Counted from the stretch's first letter, positions 51,671-60,152 are shown. The stretch is DNA of 64,000 bases from Myxococcus xanthus (GCF_900106535.1 NZ_FNOH01000014.1:1-64000), one strand, 5' to 3'. The notes: a model not told the origin generated them from the sequence alone. Translations and numbers: made by a program.

Positions 51671-52030
51671 ATGCAGACCACCCTCCTCTCTCGTCCCATC
51701 GACGTGCCGTGGCGGACCGCGGCCCTTTCCAGCGCCGCCGTGCTCACGGCTTCCAACGTGGCCGCGCTCGTGGCCAGCCTCCGGCTTGCTCCCTTGCTGC
51801 GTCACCGGCTCAGGCCCCGGCCCCGCGCCCTGCCCGCACTGGCCGTTGGAGCCACCGCGCTGGGAGCGCTCGCCATCGGCGCGCTCAGCATCGGCACCCT
51901 GGCCATCCGAGCGCTGACCATTGGCAAGCTGCGGGGTGATGACTGGCAGGTGGATTCACTCCGCGTCGGCTCGCTCCAGGTCGTCGAGACGATTGGACCC
52001 ACGGGCAGTTCTGGTGTGGGCGCGACCTGA
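51671..52030 (+). CDS. Hypothetical protein with five-residue (ALxIG) periodicity
   Basis: A 119-residue protein of unknown function. A hydrophobic segment at about residues 18-40 could be a membrane anchor. Residues about 58-85 repeat a five-residue unit of the form A-L-A/S-I/V-G (ALAVG, ALGALAIG, ALSIG, TLAIR, ALTIG), which would build a small pentapeptide-like solenoid or a glycine-zipper helix. A short hydrophilic tail follows. No strong ribosome site is seen. Its position between two well-defined genes and the regular repeat support coding. Confidence 0.55.
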   Translation: MQTTLLSRPIDVPWRTAALSSAAVLTASNVAALVASLRLAPLLRHRLRPRPRALPALAVGATALGALAIGALSIGTLAIRALTIGKLRGDDWQVDSLRVGSLQVVETIGPTGSSGVGAT

Positions 52031-52072
52031 GTTCGGCAGATTTTGAAGTTGCTTCGCAAGATTGAAAGGCCA

Positions 52073-52095
52073 CCACCCCACTGGTAGAGGGGTGG
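52073..52095 (+). promoter_or_regulatory. Hairpin covering the ribosome binding site of the FTR1 gene
   Basis: CCACCCC (52073-52079) pairs perfectly with GGGGTGG (52089-52095) across a nine-base loop. The 3' arm contains the Shine-Dalgarno AGAGGGG directly before the ATG at 52097, so pairing would hide it. Confidence 0.45.
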
Positions 52096-52096
52096 C

Positions 52097-53950
52097 ATGA
52101 CTCGCGCCGCCTCGCTGCTGCTGTTCCTCCTGCTTGCCTTGCCTATCGCGTCCCGCGCGGACGACGGCGCCTCCGAGGAACGCACGTGGCACCGGCTCAT
52201 CGGCATCCTCCAGTACCTGGAGGCGGACTATCCGCTCGCCATCGAGTCGCAGTCCGCGTTCGAGCTGGCGGAGCAGAAGAGCTTCGCGGCGGAGGCGGTG
52301 GACGCGGCGCGCGGCCTGGGCCCCGCGGCAGCGGCCTTCCTGCCGCGCGTGCAGGACATCCAGGCCCGCGTGGACAAGGGCGAGGACCCTGACGGCGTCA
52401 GCCGCGACTGCGGTGAGCTGGTGGAGAACCTCGTCACCGCCGGAGGGTTGGCCCGCAGCCCACGCCGCCCGCCGGACCTGGCGCTGGGCCAGTCGCTGTT
52501 CGCCACCAACTGCGCCGCGTGCCATGGCGCCGACGGCAGCGCGAACGTGGCCATCGCCGCCAACATGGAGCCGGCGCCCGCCAACTTCCAGGACGCGGAG
52601 CTGATGGAAGGCCTCACGCCGTACAAGGCCTTCAACACCACCAGCTTCGGCGTGCCCGGCACCGCGATGCCGGCCTACCCCACCCTGTCCGAGGAGGAGC
52701 GCTGGTCGCTGGCCTTCTACGTCTTCACCATGCGCCTGCCCGAGTGCGAGGGCACGCCGCCGCGCGTCTCCCTGGAGCGGCTGGCCAACGCCACCGACGC
52801 GGATCTGGTGAAGGAGTTCGGTCAGGAGAACCTCGCCTGTCTGCGCCGGAAGATGCTGGACGCGGACGAGGAGCGCTCGCTGCTCGCCGCCCGGGAGAAC
52901 GTGCAGCAGGCCATGCGCCTGGGCGCCGCAGGTGACATCGCGGGCGCGAAGGCGGCCCTGCTGGACGGCTACCTCAACGGCGTGGAGCCGGTGGAGCCCA
53001 AGCTCAGCGCGCGCGACTCGGCGCTGACGCTGAAAATCGAGCAGGGCTTCCTCAAGGCCCGGATGGCGGCGGAGCGCGGCAGCCCGCACCTTCAAGACGA
53101 GGGCCGGGAGCTGCTGGCCCTGCTGGACCAGGCGCGGCGTGACTCGGGCACCACCGCGAGCCTGCTGTCCACGATGTGGCTGACGCTGCTCATCCTGCTG
53201 CGCGAGGGCTTCGAGGCGACCATCATCGTCGCGGCGCTGCTGGCCGCGCTGCGAAAGATGAAGGCCACCGAGCACGCCCGCGTGGTGCATTTCGGATGGA
53301 TTTCCGCGCTCATCGTCGGAGCGCTGTCCTACGTGCTCGGCCGCCACCTGCTGGCCGGCGCCCAGCGCGAGTGGATGGAAGGCATCGCCGCGCTCGCGGC
53401 GGTGGGCATGCTTGTGTACGCGGCGCTGTGGCTCAACGCCCGCTCCAACATCAGCCAGTTCATGGGCGAGCTGCGCGAGAAGATGCAGGGCGCGCTGGGC
53501 CGAGGCAGCATGCTGGGCCTGTTCCTCATCGCCTTCACCGCCGTTCTGCGTGAGAGCTTCGAGACGGCCATCTTCCTCCAGGGGCTCGCGCTGGACTCGC
53601 CACAGGGCGTGGCCTGGGGCGCGCTCGCGGGCGCGGTGGCCATGGTGGTGATGGTCCTCTTCATCAACCGGCTGGGGTACCGCCTGCCGATGAAGACGCT
53701 CTTCAACGCGTCCACCGTCATCCTGGTCCTCACCGCCGTGATGCTGCTGGGCAAGGGCCTCCACTCGCTGCAGGAAGTCGGCGCGCTGCCGCTCGCGCCC
53801 GTGCCCTTCATCACCGTGGACATGCTGGGCATCTATCCGGACGCGCTCTCGCTCGCTCCCCAGCTCCTGCTGGGCGGCATCCCGCTGGCCATCGTGCTGC
53901 TGCGCCGCAAGGGCCGCCCCCAGCCTGTTTCCGAGGCCTCCGCTGGTTAG
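52097..53950 (+). CDS. Cytochrome c-FTR1 iron permease fusion
   Basis: A 617-residue protein with signal peptide (LLLFLLLALPIASRA). A c-type cytochrome domain has haem motif CAACH (about 138-142) and axial Met in GTAMPAYP (about 190). A helical linker follows, then an FTR1/EfeU iron permease with seven helices. Iron motifs are R-E-G-F-E in LLREGFEATI (about 369) and R-E-S-F-E in LRESFETAI (about 486). It imports iron across the inner membrane; the cytochrome may oxidise Fe(II) to Fe(III), as multicopper oxidases do in yeast. No efeO/efeB is present. Fusion occurs in other proteobacteria. Confidence 0.93.
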   Translation: MTRAASLLLFLLLALPIASRADDGASEERTWHRLIGILQYLEADYPLAIESQSAFELAEQKSFAAEAVDAARGLGPAAAAFLPRVQDIQARVDKGEDPDGVSRDCGELVENLVTAGGLARSPRRPPDLALGQSLFATNCAACHGADGSANVAIAANMEPAPANFQDAELMEGLTPYKAFNTTSFGVPGTAMPAYPTLSEEERWSLAFYVFTMRLPECEGTPPRVSLERLANATDADLVKEFGQENLACLRRKMLDADEERSLLAARENVQQAMRLGAAGDIAGAKAALLDGYLNGVEPVEPKLSARDSALTLKIEQGFLKARMAAERGSPHLQDEGRELLALLDQARRDSGTTASLLSTMWLTLLILLREGFEATIIVAALLAALRKMKATEHARVVHFGWISALIVGALSYVLGRHLLAGAQREWMEGIAALAAVGMLVYAALWLNARSNISQFMGELREKMQGALGRGSMLGLFLIAFTAVLRESFETAIFLQGLALDSPQGVAWGALAGAVAMVVMVLFINRLGYRLPMKTLFNASTVILVLTAVMLLGKGLHSLQEVGALPLAPVPFITVDMLGIYPDALSLAPQLLLGGIPLAIVLLRRKGRPQPVSEASAG

Positions 53951-53978
53951 GGCGACGCGCGCCCGTCGTTGCGGTAGC

Positions 53979-54749
53979 GTGTCCCAGGTGAAGGTTTCAC
54001 GAGCCCACTCCATCGGGTTGGCCATGCTGGTCCTCTCGGGCCAGAACGCCGCTTGGGCGCAGGAGCTCCCCGCGAGCGAACCCGCCCGGGCACCCGCCTC
54101 CGAGCTGACGCCGCCGCCCCTGGTTCCAGCCCCGGGCGGCTGGGACGCGCCGACACGCCACGACGAAGACGCCGGGGACGACTCCCGCACGAGCCAGGAG
54201 ACGGAGGGCACGACCTCCGTCAATGAACAGGCCCTTCCTGGCAAGGCCCGCGCCCGCGCCACGGACCCCGTGCCACGGGTGGCGGTGGAGTTCCTGGGTG
54301 GCGCCGGTGGCGGCATCATCGCGGGCTCCCTGGGCCTCATCACGGGCTTCTTCGTGGGTGCGTCCACGGTGGGCTGCGACGAGTGCGGCATCGTCGCGAG
54401 CGTCGGTGGATTGACGGGTGTCGTGGTGGGAATCCCGGCCGGGACATGGCTGGGTGGAAAGCTCATGGGCGGCCGGGGCACCTTCCTCGCCACCGCGGGC
54501 GGCAGCCTCATCGGCTGGGGCGGCGCGCTGGTCGGCTCCGCCCTGCTGGGCATCGGAGACAACGAACCCGGCGGCGCGGTGTTCCTGCTGCTGCTCCCCG
54601 TGGTGGGCGCCGTGGCGGGCTACGAGCTGTCATCGCCGGGGGAGGAACACCCCACGCTCACGCGCAAGGCCCCGAGCACGTTCCAAGTGGTCCCCGTCGC
54701 CGGGATGGGCGAACGCGGGCCTCGCCTGGGCCTCGCCGGAAGCTTCTGA
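53979..54749 (+). CDS. Secreted glycine-rich membrane protein, paralogue 1
   Basis: A 256-residue protein with a signal peptide (SIGLAMLVLSGQNAAWA), a Pro/Thr/Glu-rich linker and a C-terminal half of glycine-rich hydrophobic helices. These include GAGGGIIAGSLGLITGFFVG and LGGKLMGGRGTFLATAGGSLIG, resembling glycine-zipper membrane segments. It is clearly related to the next gene (shared L-G-G-x-L-M, RG-x-F-L-x-T-x-G-G and a C-terminal LGLAG-x-F). The start is a GTG, either 53979 or 53988. Function unknown. Confidence 0.72.
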   Translation: MSQVKVSRAHSIGLAMLVLSGQNAAWAQELPASEPARAPASELTPPPLVPAPGGWDAPTRHDEDAGDDSRTSQETEGTTSVNEQALPGKARARATDPVPRVAVEFLGGAGGGIIAGSLGLITGFFVGASTVGCDECGIVASVGGLTGVVVGIPAGTWLGGKLMGGRGTFLATAGGSLIGWGGALVGSALLGIGDNEPGGAVFLLLLPVVGAVAGYELSSPGEEHPTLTRKAPSTFQVVPVAGMGERGPRLGLAGSF

Positions 54750-54792
54750 TTCTGAGGCGAAGCCCCCAGGACATCTGCACACCTCGGGAGCT

Positions 54793-54852
54793 CGCTGTTC
54801 GGAAATGTCGGGACATTTCGCCGCTCCAAAGTCCCGACATTTCCGAACAGCG
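54793..54852. repeat. 22-bp perfect inverted repeat (dispersed element)
   Basis: The left arm 54793-54814 begins CGCTGTTCGGAAATGTCGGG. The right arm 54831-54852 is its exact complement, separated by 16 bases. Twenty bases of the right arm recur exactly at 106-125. It lies in the 263-base gap between the two glycine-rich paralogues. No T-run follows, which argues against a simple terminator. The rest of this gap shows nothing else recognisable. Confidence 0.75.
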
Positions 54853-55012
54853 CCCCACGGAACTCGCCCCCGCCCCGCGCTGCAGTCCTCCTGAGGCGCG
54901 CCGGCGGCGCGGCGCCACGAGACGCCGCGCGCCGTCCGTTCAGCGCGAAACCCATCAGGGAGGCGATGGCATCCGTGCCCGCACCGTGCTCTCACTACGA
55001 GCACCAGCGCCC

Positions 55013-55678
55013 ATGCTCTCCCATCCGAACCGCCCCATCCTGCTGACGCTCCTGCTGCCCGCCCTCGCACTCGCCCAGCCAACGGATGACGCGCCGCGGA
55101 TGCCAGGGCCCGTGACGGCCACGCAGCAGCGGCCCGCGGTGGGCCGTCCATCACCGGCCGCTCCCCGGATACATCCGTCCCAGGATGCGCCGTTCCCGCT
55201 GGGCGCGCGCCTGGTGGGCGAAACGGTGGGTGGCGCGCTGATTGGCGCCTCTGGCCTCGCGGTGACCTTCCTCGGAGGCGTCCTCGTGTCGGACCAGGTG
55301 TCCTGCGGCTACAGCGAGTGCCGGTCCGGGAGGAACCTCAGCCTCATCAGCGCTTCGATTGGGATGGGGCTCGGCGCGGCGTCAGGTGTGTACCTGGGAG
55401 GCTCGCTGATGGATGCACGCGGCGGATTCCTGCCCACGCTGCTGGGCGGACTGGTGGGAACGGCCGCGCCATTGGCCGTCGTGGCGCTGTCGGACGAAGC
55501 ATCCTGGGCGGTCCTCACCGCCACCTTCGCCGTGCCCGTGGCGACGTCCATCCTCGCGTTCGAGCTGTCCCATGGCGCCTACGAGCGGCGACGCCAGCAG
55601 GAGCGCCCCGTGGTGATGGTGCCCACGGTGAGCCTGGCCCCGGGAGGCGGGGCGCTGGGGCTCGCCGGCCGCTTCTAG
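55013..55678 (+). CDS. Secreted glycine-rich membrane protein, paralogue 2
   Basis: A 221-residue protein with signal peptide (LLTLLLPALALAQ), a Pro-rich linker and glycine-rich hydrophobic segments (GALIGASGLAVTFLGGVL; IGMGLGAASGVYLGGSLMDARG; LLGGLVG). It ends LGLAGRF against LGLAGSF in its upstream paralogue. One cysteine pair (CGYSEC) matches CDEC in the paralogue. ATG 55013 lacks a visible ribosome site; an in-frame GTG at 54986 is the alternative. The stop overlaps the convergent NUDIX-MBL gene by four bases. Confidence 0.72.
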   Translation: MLSHPNRPILLTLLLPALALAQPTDDAPRMPGPVTATQQRPAVGRPSPAAPRIHPSQDAPFPLGARLVGETVGGALIGASGLAVTFLGGVLVSDQVSCGYSECRSGRNLSLISASIGMGLGAASGVYLGGSLMDARGGFLPTLLGGLVGTAAPLAVVALSDEASWAVLTATFAVPVATSILAFELSHGAYERRRQQERPVVMVPTVSLAPGGGALGLAGRF

Positions 55679-57204
55679 GCGCGGAAGTACTGGAGCGACT
55701 CCTCACGTACGAGGCCTTCCTCCACCAGCTTCTCCAGGGTGGCCAGCGCGCTGCGCTCCGCGAGGGGGTGCAGCAGCGGCGGCGTGTCCGCGTAGGCCAG
55801 GGATACCACCTGCGCCAGCGTGGCGCCGTTGGGTGGCACGGACTGAAGGATGAGTGCCTCCCGCGCCGCCCGGTGGTCCAGGTACTCCTGGAGCTTCGCG
55901 GGCCCGTCCGGAATCGGTGAGCCGTGCGCCGGATACAGCGTGCTCACGGGCCAGTCCCGCAGCCGCGCGAGCTGCGTCAGGTAGTCCCGCATGTGCCCCT
56001 CCGGCGGGTCGATGACAATGGTCCCCACACCGGCCACCATGTCCCCCACCACCGCCGAGCGGCTGCGCTCGTCCACGAGACACACGTGCCCCTGTGCATG
56101 CCCCGGAGTGTGCAGCACGCGCCAGCGCTGCGGCACCTCGCCCGCCAGCTCCAGCACGTCACCGTCCTCCAGCAGCCTCTCCGCGGGGAAGTCCAGGCGG
56201 TCCGCCGTACGCGCGTGGCACCACAGCGGGATGCCCAAGCGTTCCTTCACCGCGCGCGCGCCGCCCACGTGGTCCCCGTGATGGTGGGTAAGCACCACCG
56301 CCACGGGCCGCAGTCCCTCCGCCTTCAGGCCCGACACCAGCGACAGCAGCTTCGCGTACTGCTTCACGTCCGCGGCGCCCGGGTCCACGATGAGCAGCTC
56401 GCCGTTGCCCAGCACATACGCGTTGGTATGCGCGGCCGGCGGCAGCGTGGGCGTCTCCAGCGCCACCACGCGCACGCCCTGCTGGAATTCGATGCGCTGC
56501 GAGACGTAACCCGGGCAGAACGGAGGCGACGCCAGGCGCGCCAGGACGTCGGACGCATCCGTGAAGGTGCCCAGCACCTGGAAGGCATGCACCGCGGGCG
56601 GGTGCAGCAGCGCCGTGCCATCTCCCCACCGCGCCAGGGCATCAGCGGGCTTCACCCAGGCGCCCTCCGCGAGCTCGCCGGGCCACCACTCCGCGCGCGC
56701 GTGGGCGGGCATCTCCACCAGGTAGAAGCGCGTATCGAAGCGCACGGGCAGCGACGGCGGCGTCACCCACCGGCCCGCGGCCCGGAAGTCATCCGCGCTC
56801 AGCGACAACCCCTCCGCCTTCAACAGAGCGCCCCACCCCAGCGTCCCGTCCAGGAGCGCCTTGCGCAGCGACGCCACCTTCGCGGCGGACAGCGCCTCGG
56901 CGCCGTGGGCCACCAGAACGCCCGTCTCCTCGAAGAGCTCGCGCGCCGCGGCCGAACGCAGCGCCGCCTCCTCTCCGCTGGCGCCCGCTACCGGCACGTC
57001 CGCGTCGGCCGCGTCCAGCTTGCCGCCGGGAAAGGCATAGAAGCCGCCCGCGAAGCGAAGCGCCTTGCCGCGCTTCACCCAGAAGACCTCCACGCCCTCC
57101 CCCGCGCGCCGGTACAACAGCGCCACGGAAGAAGGGCGGGCCTCCACCGGACTGTGGGCCAGCAGGTCCAGGCCCAGGCCCAGACTGGGAAGACGCTCGC
57201 TCAT
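55675..57204 (-). CDS. NUDIX hydrolase fused to metallo-beta-lactamase-fold hydrolase
   Basis: A 509-residue fusion. Residues about 20-230 are a NUDIX domain with an expanded Nudix box (FPGGKLDAADADV, then ARELFEETGVLV), and about 250-440 an MBL domain with zinc motif LTHHHGDHVGG, related to the LACTB2/glyoxalase-II-like group. A winged-helix-like tail (about 450-509) resembles the LACTB2 C-terminal region. LACTB2-type enzymes are RNA endonucleases and NUDIX enzymes cleave nucleoside diphosphate derivatives, so RNA or nucleotide turnover is plausible. It overlaps the HD-domain gene upstream by four bases. Confidence 0.88.
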   Translation of the reverse strand: MSERLPSLGLGLDLLAHSPVEARPSSVALLYRRAGEGVEVFWVKRGKALRFAGGFYAFPGGKLDAADADVPVAGASGEEAALRSAAARELFEETGVLVAHGAEALSAAKVASLRKALLDGTLGWGALLKAEGLSLSADDFRAAGRWVTPPSLPVRFDTRFYLVEMPAHARAEWWPGELAEGAWVKPADALARWGDGTALLHPPAVHAFQVLGTFTDASDVLARLASPPFCPGYVSQRIEFQQGVRVVALETPTLPPAAHTNAYVLGNGELLIVDPGAADVKQYAKLLSLVSGLKAEGLRPVAVVLTHHHGDHVGGARAVKERLGIPLWCHARTADRLDFPAERLLEDGDVLELAGEVPQRWRVLHTPGHAQGHVCLVDERSRSAVVGDMVAGVGTIVIDPPEGHMRDYLTQLARLRDWPVSTLYPAHGSPIPDGPAKLQEYLDHRAAREALILQSVPPNGATLAQVVSLAYADTPPLLHPLAERSALATLEKLVEEGLVREESLQYFRA

Positions 57205-58496
57205 GACTCCACCGCCTGGCCGAGTACCCGGCCCATCAACGCATGTGCCTTGTCCGCCTGGTCTGGCCGGACGTACAGCCGGACGAGCCGCACCGCTCCA
57301 CTGTAGCGTTGATACAGCGGCGTGTAGCGCGCCACCTCGGTCAGCCGGCCGGTGGAGGCGTCGATGATGTACAGGCTCGGCCCTCGGCCAGACGGCCCGG
57401 AGGTGTACTTGCTGAGCACGTTCTGGGACTCGACGACGTAGTGGTCGAACTTGTGGGACACCAGCGCGCTGCGCAGCACGTCCAGGTCGTAGCCCGTGTC
57501 CCGCTCCGTGAACTGCGCCAGCAGCTTGTAGCCCTGCCGCTGGCTGATGCGCTGGGCCCACGGATTCTTGGAGCGGCGCAGCGTGTACCAGAGCGCCGAA
57601 TCGTCACAGAGCAGGAACTCTTCCGGATCCGAAGGAATCTCGAACTCACCGGGCGACTCCTCGTAGTAGCGCCGCAGCATGTAGTCGAAGTTCACGGAGG
57701 TGTGGTGCAGGTACACCGACACGAACATGTGGTAGCGGCTGAGGAGGAAGTCCTCGAAGGCGAAGGCCGCCGCCCGGCTGAGGGCGAGGTAGGCCCGCCC
57801 GTCCTTCATCGCGGGATTGAGGTTGCTGACAATCCAATCCATGTCGTACCGGCCATAGTTGACGCCTGTGTAGAAGGAGTCGCGCAGCAGGTAGTCCATG
57901 CGGTCCGCGTCCAGCTCACCAGAGACGATGGCGCGTAGCAGCGGCGTCCAGTCCACGCCCTGGTGCGTGAAGCCCGGGTCCTTCGGCGGCTTCGCTCCCG
58001 ACACCAGCGCCACCGCCGCCATGGGCGTAATCCCCATGCCGCCGAAGTGCTTCTCGATGATGGGCGTCAGCGAGCTGTCGAGGAGGATTTTCGCCGTGTA
58101 GTCCTCGTGCGTGGCCAGCTCGCCCTCCGCGGTGCCGTCCAGCCAGGATGGCAGGCGCAGGAGCGAGCGCTTCGGGGCGATGCGCTCCGAGGCATGCGAC
58201 AGCGGCATGTGCCCCAGGTCATGGCAGAGGACCGCCAGACGCACCGCTGCACAGAAGCGCTCCCGCACATCCTCCGGCAGCGACGAGCGGGCAGCCACCG
58301 CGCCGAACACGCGCGAGGCGACATGCATGGCGCCCAGGGAATGGATGTGGCGCGTGTGCGTGGCCCCGGGAAAGGCCAGGTCCCCGAAGCCAAGCTGTCG
58401 GACATACCGCAGCCGCTGGTAGTGCCGACTGTCGATGACGGCCTTCTCGGGGTCGCTGACCGCGATGGTGCCGTGGATGGGGTCACGGATGCGCAT
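57201..58496 (-). CDS. HD-domain phosphohydrolase
   Basis: A 431-residue HD-superfamily protein of the SAMHD1/YwfO-like dNTPase group. It has IRDPIHGTI at the start, QRLRYVRQLG (about 26), H in TRHIHSLG, the HD pair in LCHDLGHMPLSH (about 98-109) and ELDADRMDYLLRDSFYTGVNYG (about 202-223). Such enzymes hydrolyse nucleotides, often dNTPs. Start at 58494-58496 (MRIRDPIHG) with AAGGGA upstream. Its stop overlaps the NUDIX-MBL start, suggesting a joint role in nucleotide or RNA metabolism. Confidence 0.9.
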   Translation of the reverse strand: MRIRDPIHGTIAVSDPEKAVIDSRHYQRLRYVRQLGFGDLAFPGATHTRHIHSLGAMHVASRVFGAVAARSSLPEDVRERFCAAVRLAVLCHDLGHMPLSHASERIAPKRSLLRLPSWLDGTAEGELATHEDYTAKILLDSSLTPIIEKHFGGMGITPMAAVALVSGAKPPKDPGFTHQGVDWTPLLRAIVSGELDADRMDYLLRDSFYTGVNYGRYDMDWIVSNLNPAMKDGRAYLALSRAAAFAFEDFLLSRYHMFVSVYLHHTSVNFDYMLRRYYEESPGEFEIPSDPEEFLLCDDSALWYTLRRSKNPWAQRISQRQGYKLLAQFTERDTGYDLDVLRSALVSHKFDHYVVESQNVLSKYTSGPSGRGPSLYIIDASTGRLTEVARYTPLYQRYSGAVRLVRLYVRPDQADKAHALMGRVLGQAVES

Positions 58497-58606
58497 GATT
58501 CCCTTTCCATACTCCTGGATACCCCCTGGGGACGTCATCAAACGTACCGCGAACCTTTCCGGGGGGCAGCCGGCCTCACGTGCGGACTGTGATGGAGGCA
58601 GGGGAC

Positions 58607-59710
58607 GTGGTAACCCTCCCGCACCACCGAATGCACATCATCCTGCTGCACAACCGCGACCACGACCTCCTTGAGGACGACCCTGGGCGGGAGGCCCGGG
58701 AGGATGTGGTCCGTGTCGTCTCCTCCATGGCGGACGCCCTCAACCGGGGCGACACCCTGGCCGAACCGCTCGCCATCGAAGGTGACCGGCTCGACTTCAT
58801 GGACACCCTGCGCCGGTGCCAGCCGGACCTGGTCGTCAACCTCTGCGAGTCGTTGGCGGCCGACAGCCGGGGCGAGATGGCCATCCCCTGCCTGCTGGAT
58901 GTGCTGGGGCTGGCCTACACGGGCTCGAGCGCGCTGTCCCTGGGGCTGGCGCTGCACAAGCCCAAGGCGAAGGAAGTCCTCACCGCGCGCGGCGTGTCCA
59001 CGCCGCCCTTCCACGTGGTGGAGCGCCTGGAGGATGCATTGGCGGTGGACCTGCCCTGGCCGCTCATCGTCAAGCCCGCGCGGGAAGACGCCAGCATGGG
59101 CGTGACGTCGGAGTCCGTGGTGCACGAGCGCGCCGCGCTGGTCCGCGCCTGTGACGCGGTGCTCCGTGAGTTTCATCAGCCGGCCCTGGTGGAGCAGTTC
59201 ATCCCCGGGCGGGAAATCTATGTGCCGCTGCTCGGCAACCGGCCGCGCCAGGCGCTGCCCCTGACGGAAATCGTCTTCGGTCGTACGTTCGAGGACAGAC
59301 CCAACATCGTCTCCTACAACGCCAAGTGGGAGGCGGCGTCGGCGGAGTACCGGGACACCACCAGCGGATTGTGCCGACTGGACGCGAACCTGGAGTCCCG
59401 TTGCGTGCAGGTCGCGCTGGAAGCCTTTGCAGCACTGGACTGTCAGGACTATGGACGGGTCGACCTCCGGGTATCCCCGGAGGGCGTGCCCTACGTCATC
59501 GACATCAACCCCAACTGCGACCTTCATCCGAGCGCGGGGTTCGCCAAGGCCGCCCTGGCCGCCGGAATGGACTATCCGGCCCTGGCGTCCCGGCTCGTGG
59601 AGGTCGCGCTCGAGAGAGCACATGGACATCCGTCCCATCGAAGAAAAGGATCGGGCGCCAATCGCCGCCCTGATTCGAAAGATCGAAACCTTCTCGCCGC
59701 AGGAGGTTGA
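58607..59710 (+). CDS. D-alanine-D-alanine ligase-like ATP-grasp protein
   Basis: A roughly 367-residue ATP-grasp ligase of the Ddl type. It has an N-terminal pre-ATP-grasp domain (PDLVVNLCESLAADSRGE near residue 70), LALHKPKAKEVL (about 118), the ATP loop IVKPAREDASMGVT (about 152), EFIPG-like QFIPGREIYV (about 198) and the metal site YVIDINPNCDL (about 300). A GTG at 58607 with GGAGG upstream is preferred; ATGs at 58592 and 58631 are alternatives. It need not make D-Ala-D-Ala; related enzymes join other amino acids. The last 89 bases overlap the GNAT gene. Confidence 0.87.
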   Translation: MVTLPHHRMHIILLHNRDHDLLEDDPGREAREDVVRVVSSMADALNRGDTLAEPLAIEGDRLDFMDTLRRCQPDLVVNLCESLAADSRGEMAIPCLLDVLGLAYTGSSALSLGLALHKPKAKEVLTARGVSTPPFHVVERLEDALAVDLPWPLIVKPAREDASMGVTSESVVHERAALVRACDAVLREFHQPALVEQFIPGREIYVPLLGNRPRQALPLTEIVFGRTFEDRPNIVSYNAKWEAASAEYRDTTSGLCRLDANLESRCVQVALEAFAALDCQDYGRVDLRVSPEGVPYVIDINPNCDLHPSAGFAKAALAAGMDYPALASRLVEVALERAHGHPSHRRKGSGANRRPDSKDRNLLAAGG

Positions 59711-60089
59711 GGTCGCCATCGAGCTGGCGAACACCACGCTCACGCCGGGCAACACGGACTACGCCATCATCGTCGCGGACCGCGACGGCGAGCTCGTGGG
59801 CTACATCTGCTACGGCCCCACGCCGATGACGGAGGACACCTACGACCTGTACTGGATTGCGTCCGCACCGGAAGTTCGCGGTCAGGGCGTAGGCGCGGCG
59901 CTGGTGTCCGCCATGGAGGGCGACCTGCGCCGCCGCAACGGGCGCCTCATCCGCGTGGAGACGAGCGCCACCGAGGCCTACGGCCCCACGCGCGGCTTCT
60001 ACGCCTCCATGAAGTACGGCGAGGAGGCCCGCATCCGGGACTTCTACAAGGTGGGGGACGACCTCATCATCCTCACCAAGCGGCTGTAA
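59622..60089 (+). CDS. GNAT-family N-acetyltransferase
   Basis: A 155-residue GNAT starting MDIRPIEEKDRAPIA. The acetyl-CoA loop is in VRGQGVGAALVSAME (about residues 88-102), and IRVETSATEAYGPTRGFYASMKY near 115-137 is typical of the last motifs. It overlaps the ATP-grasp gene by 89 bases in another frame and has GAGAG upstream. The pairing suggests it acylates the ligase product; that is inference. Confidence 0.9.
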   Translation: MDIRPIEEKDRAPIAALIRKIETFSPQEVEVAIELANTTLTPGNTDYAIIVADRDGELVGYICYGPTPMTEDTYDLYWIASAPEVRGQGVGAALVSAMEGDLRRRNGRLIRVETSATEAYGPTRGFYASMKYGEEARIRDFYKVGDDLIILTKRL

Positions 60090-60126
60090 TCCCTACGCCG
60101 CGAGGCCGGGCGGGTGAAGACAACGG

Positions 60127-60148
60127 CCCCTTCCCTCGTTAGAAGGGG
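60127..60148 (+). promoter_or_regulatory. Hairpin covering the ribosome binding site of the transglutaminase-like gene
   Basis: CCCCTTC (60127-60133) pairs perfectly with GAAGGGG (60142-60148) across an eight-base loop. The 3' arm is the Shine-Dalgarno for ATG 60153. The design is the same as at 52073-52095. Confidence 0.45.
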
Positions 60149-60152
60149 CACG

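Noticed and set aside
54793..54852. Rho-independent terminator after glycine-rich paralogue 1
   Set aside because: The stem is perfect, but there is no T-run on either strand, the loop is 16 bases and one arm recurs elsewhere, so a repeat element is the better call.
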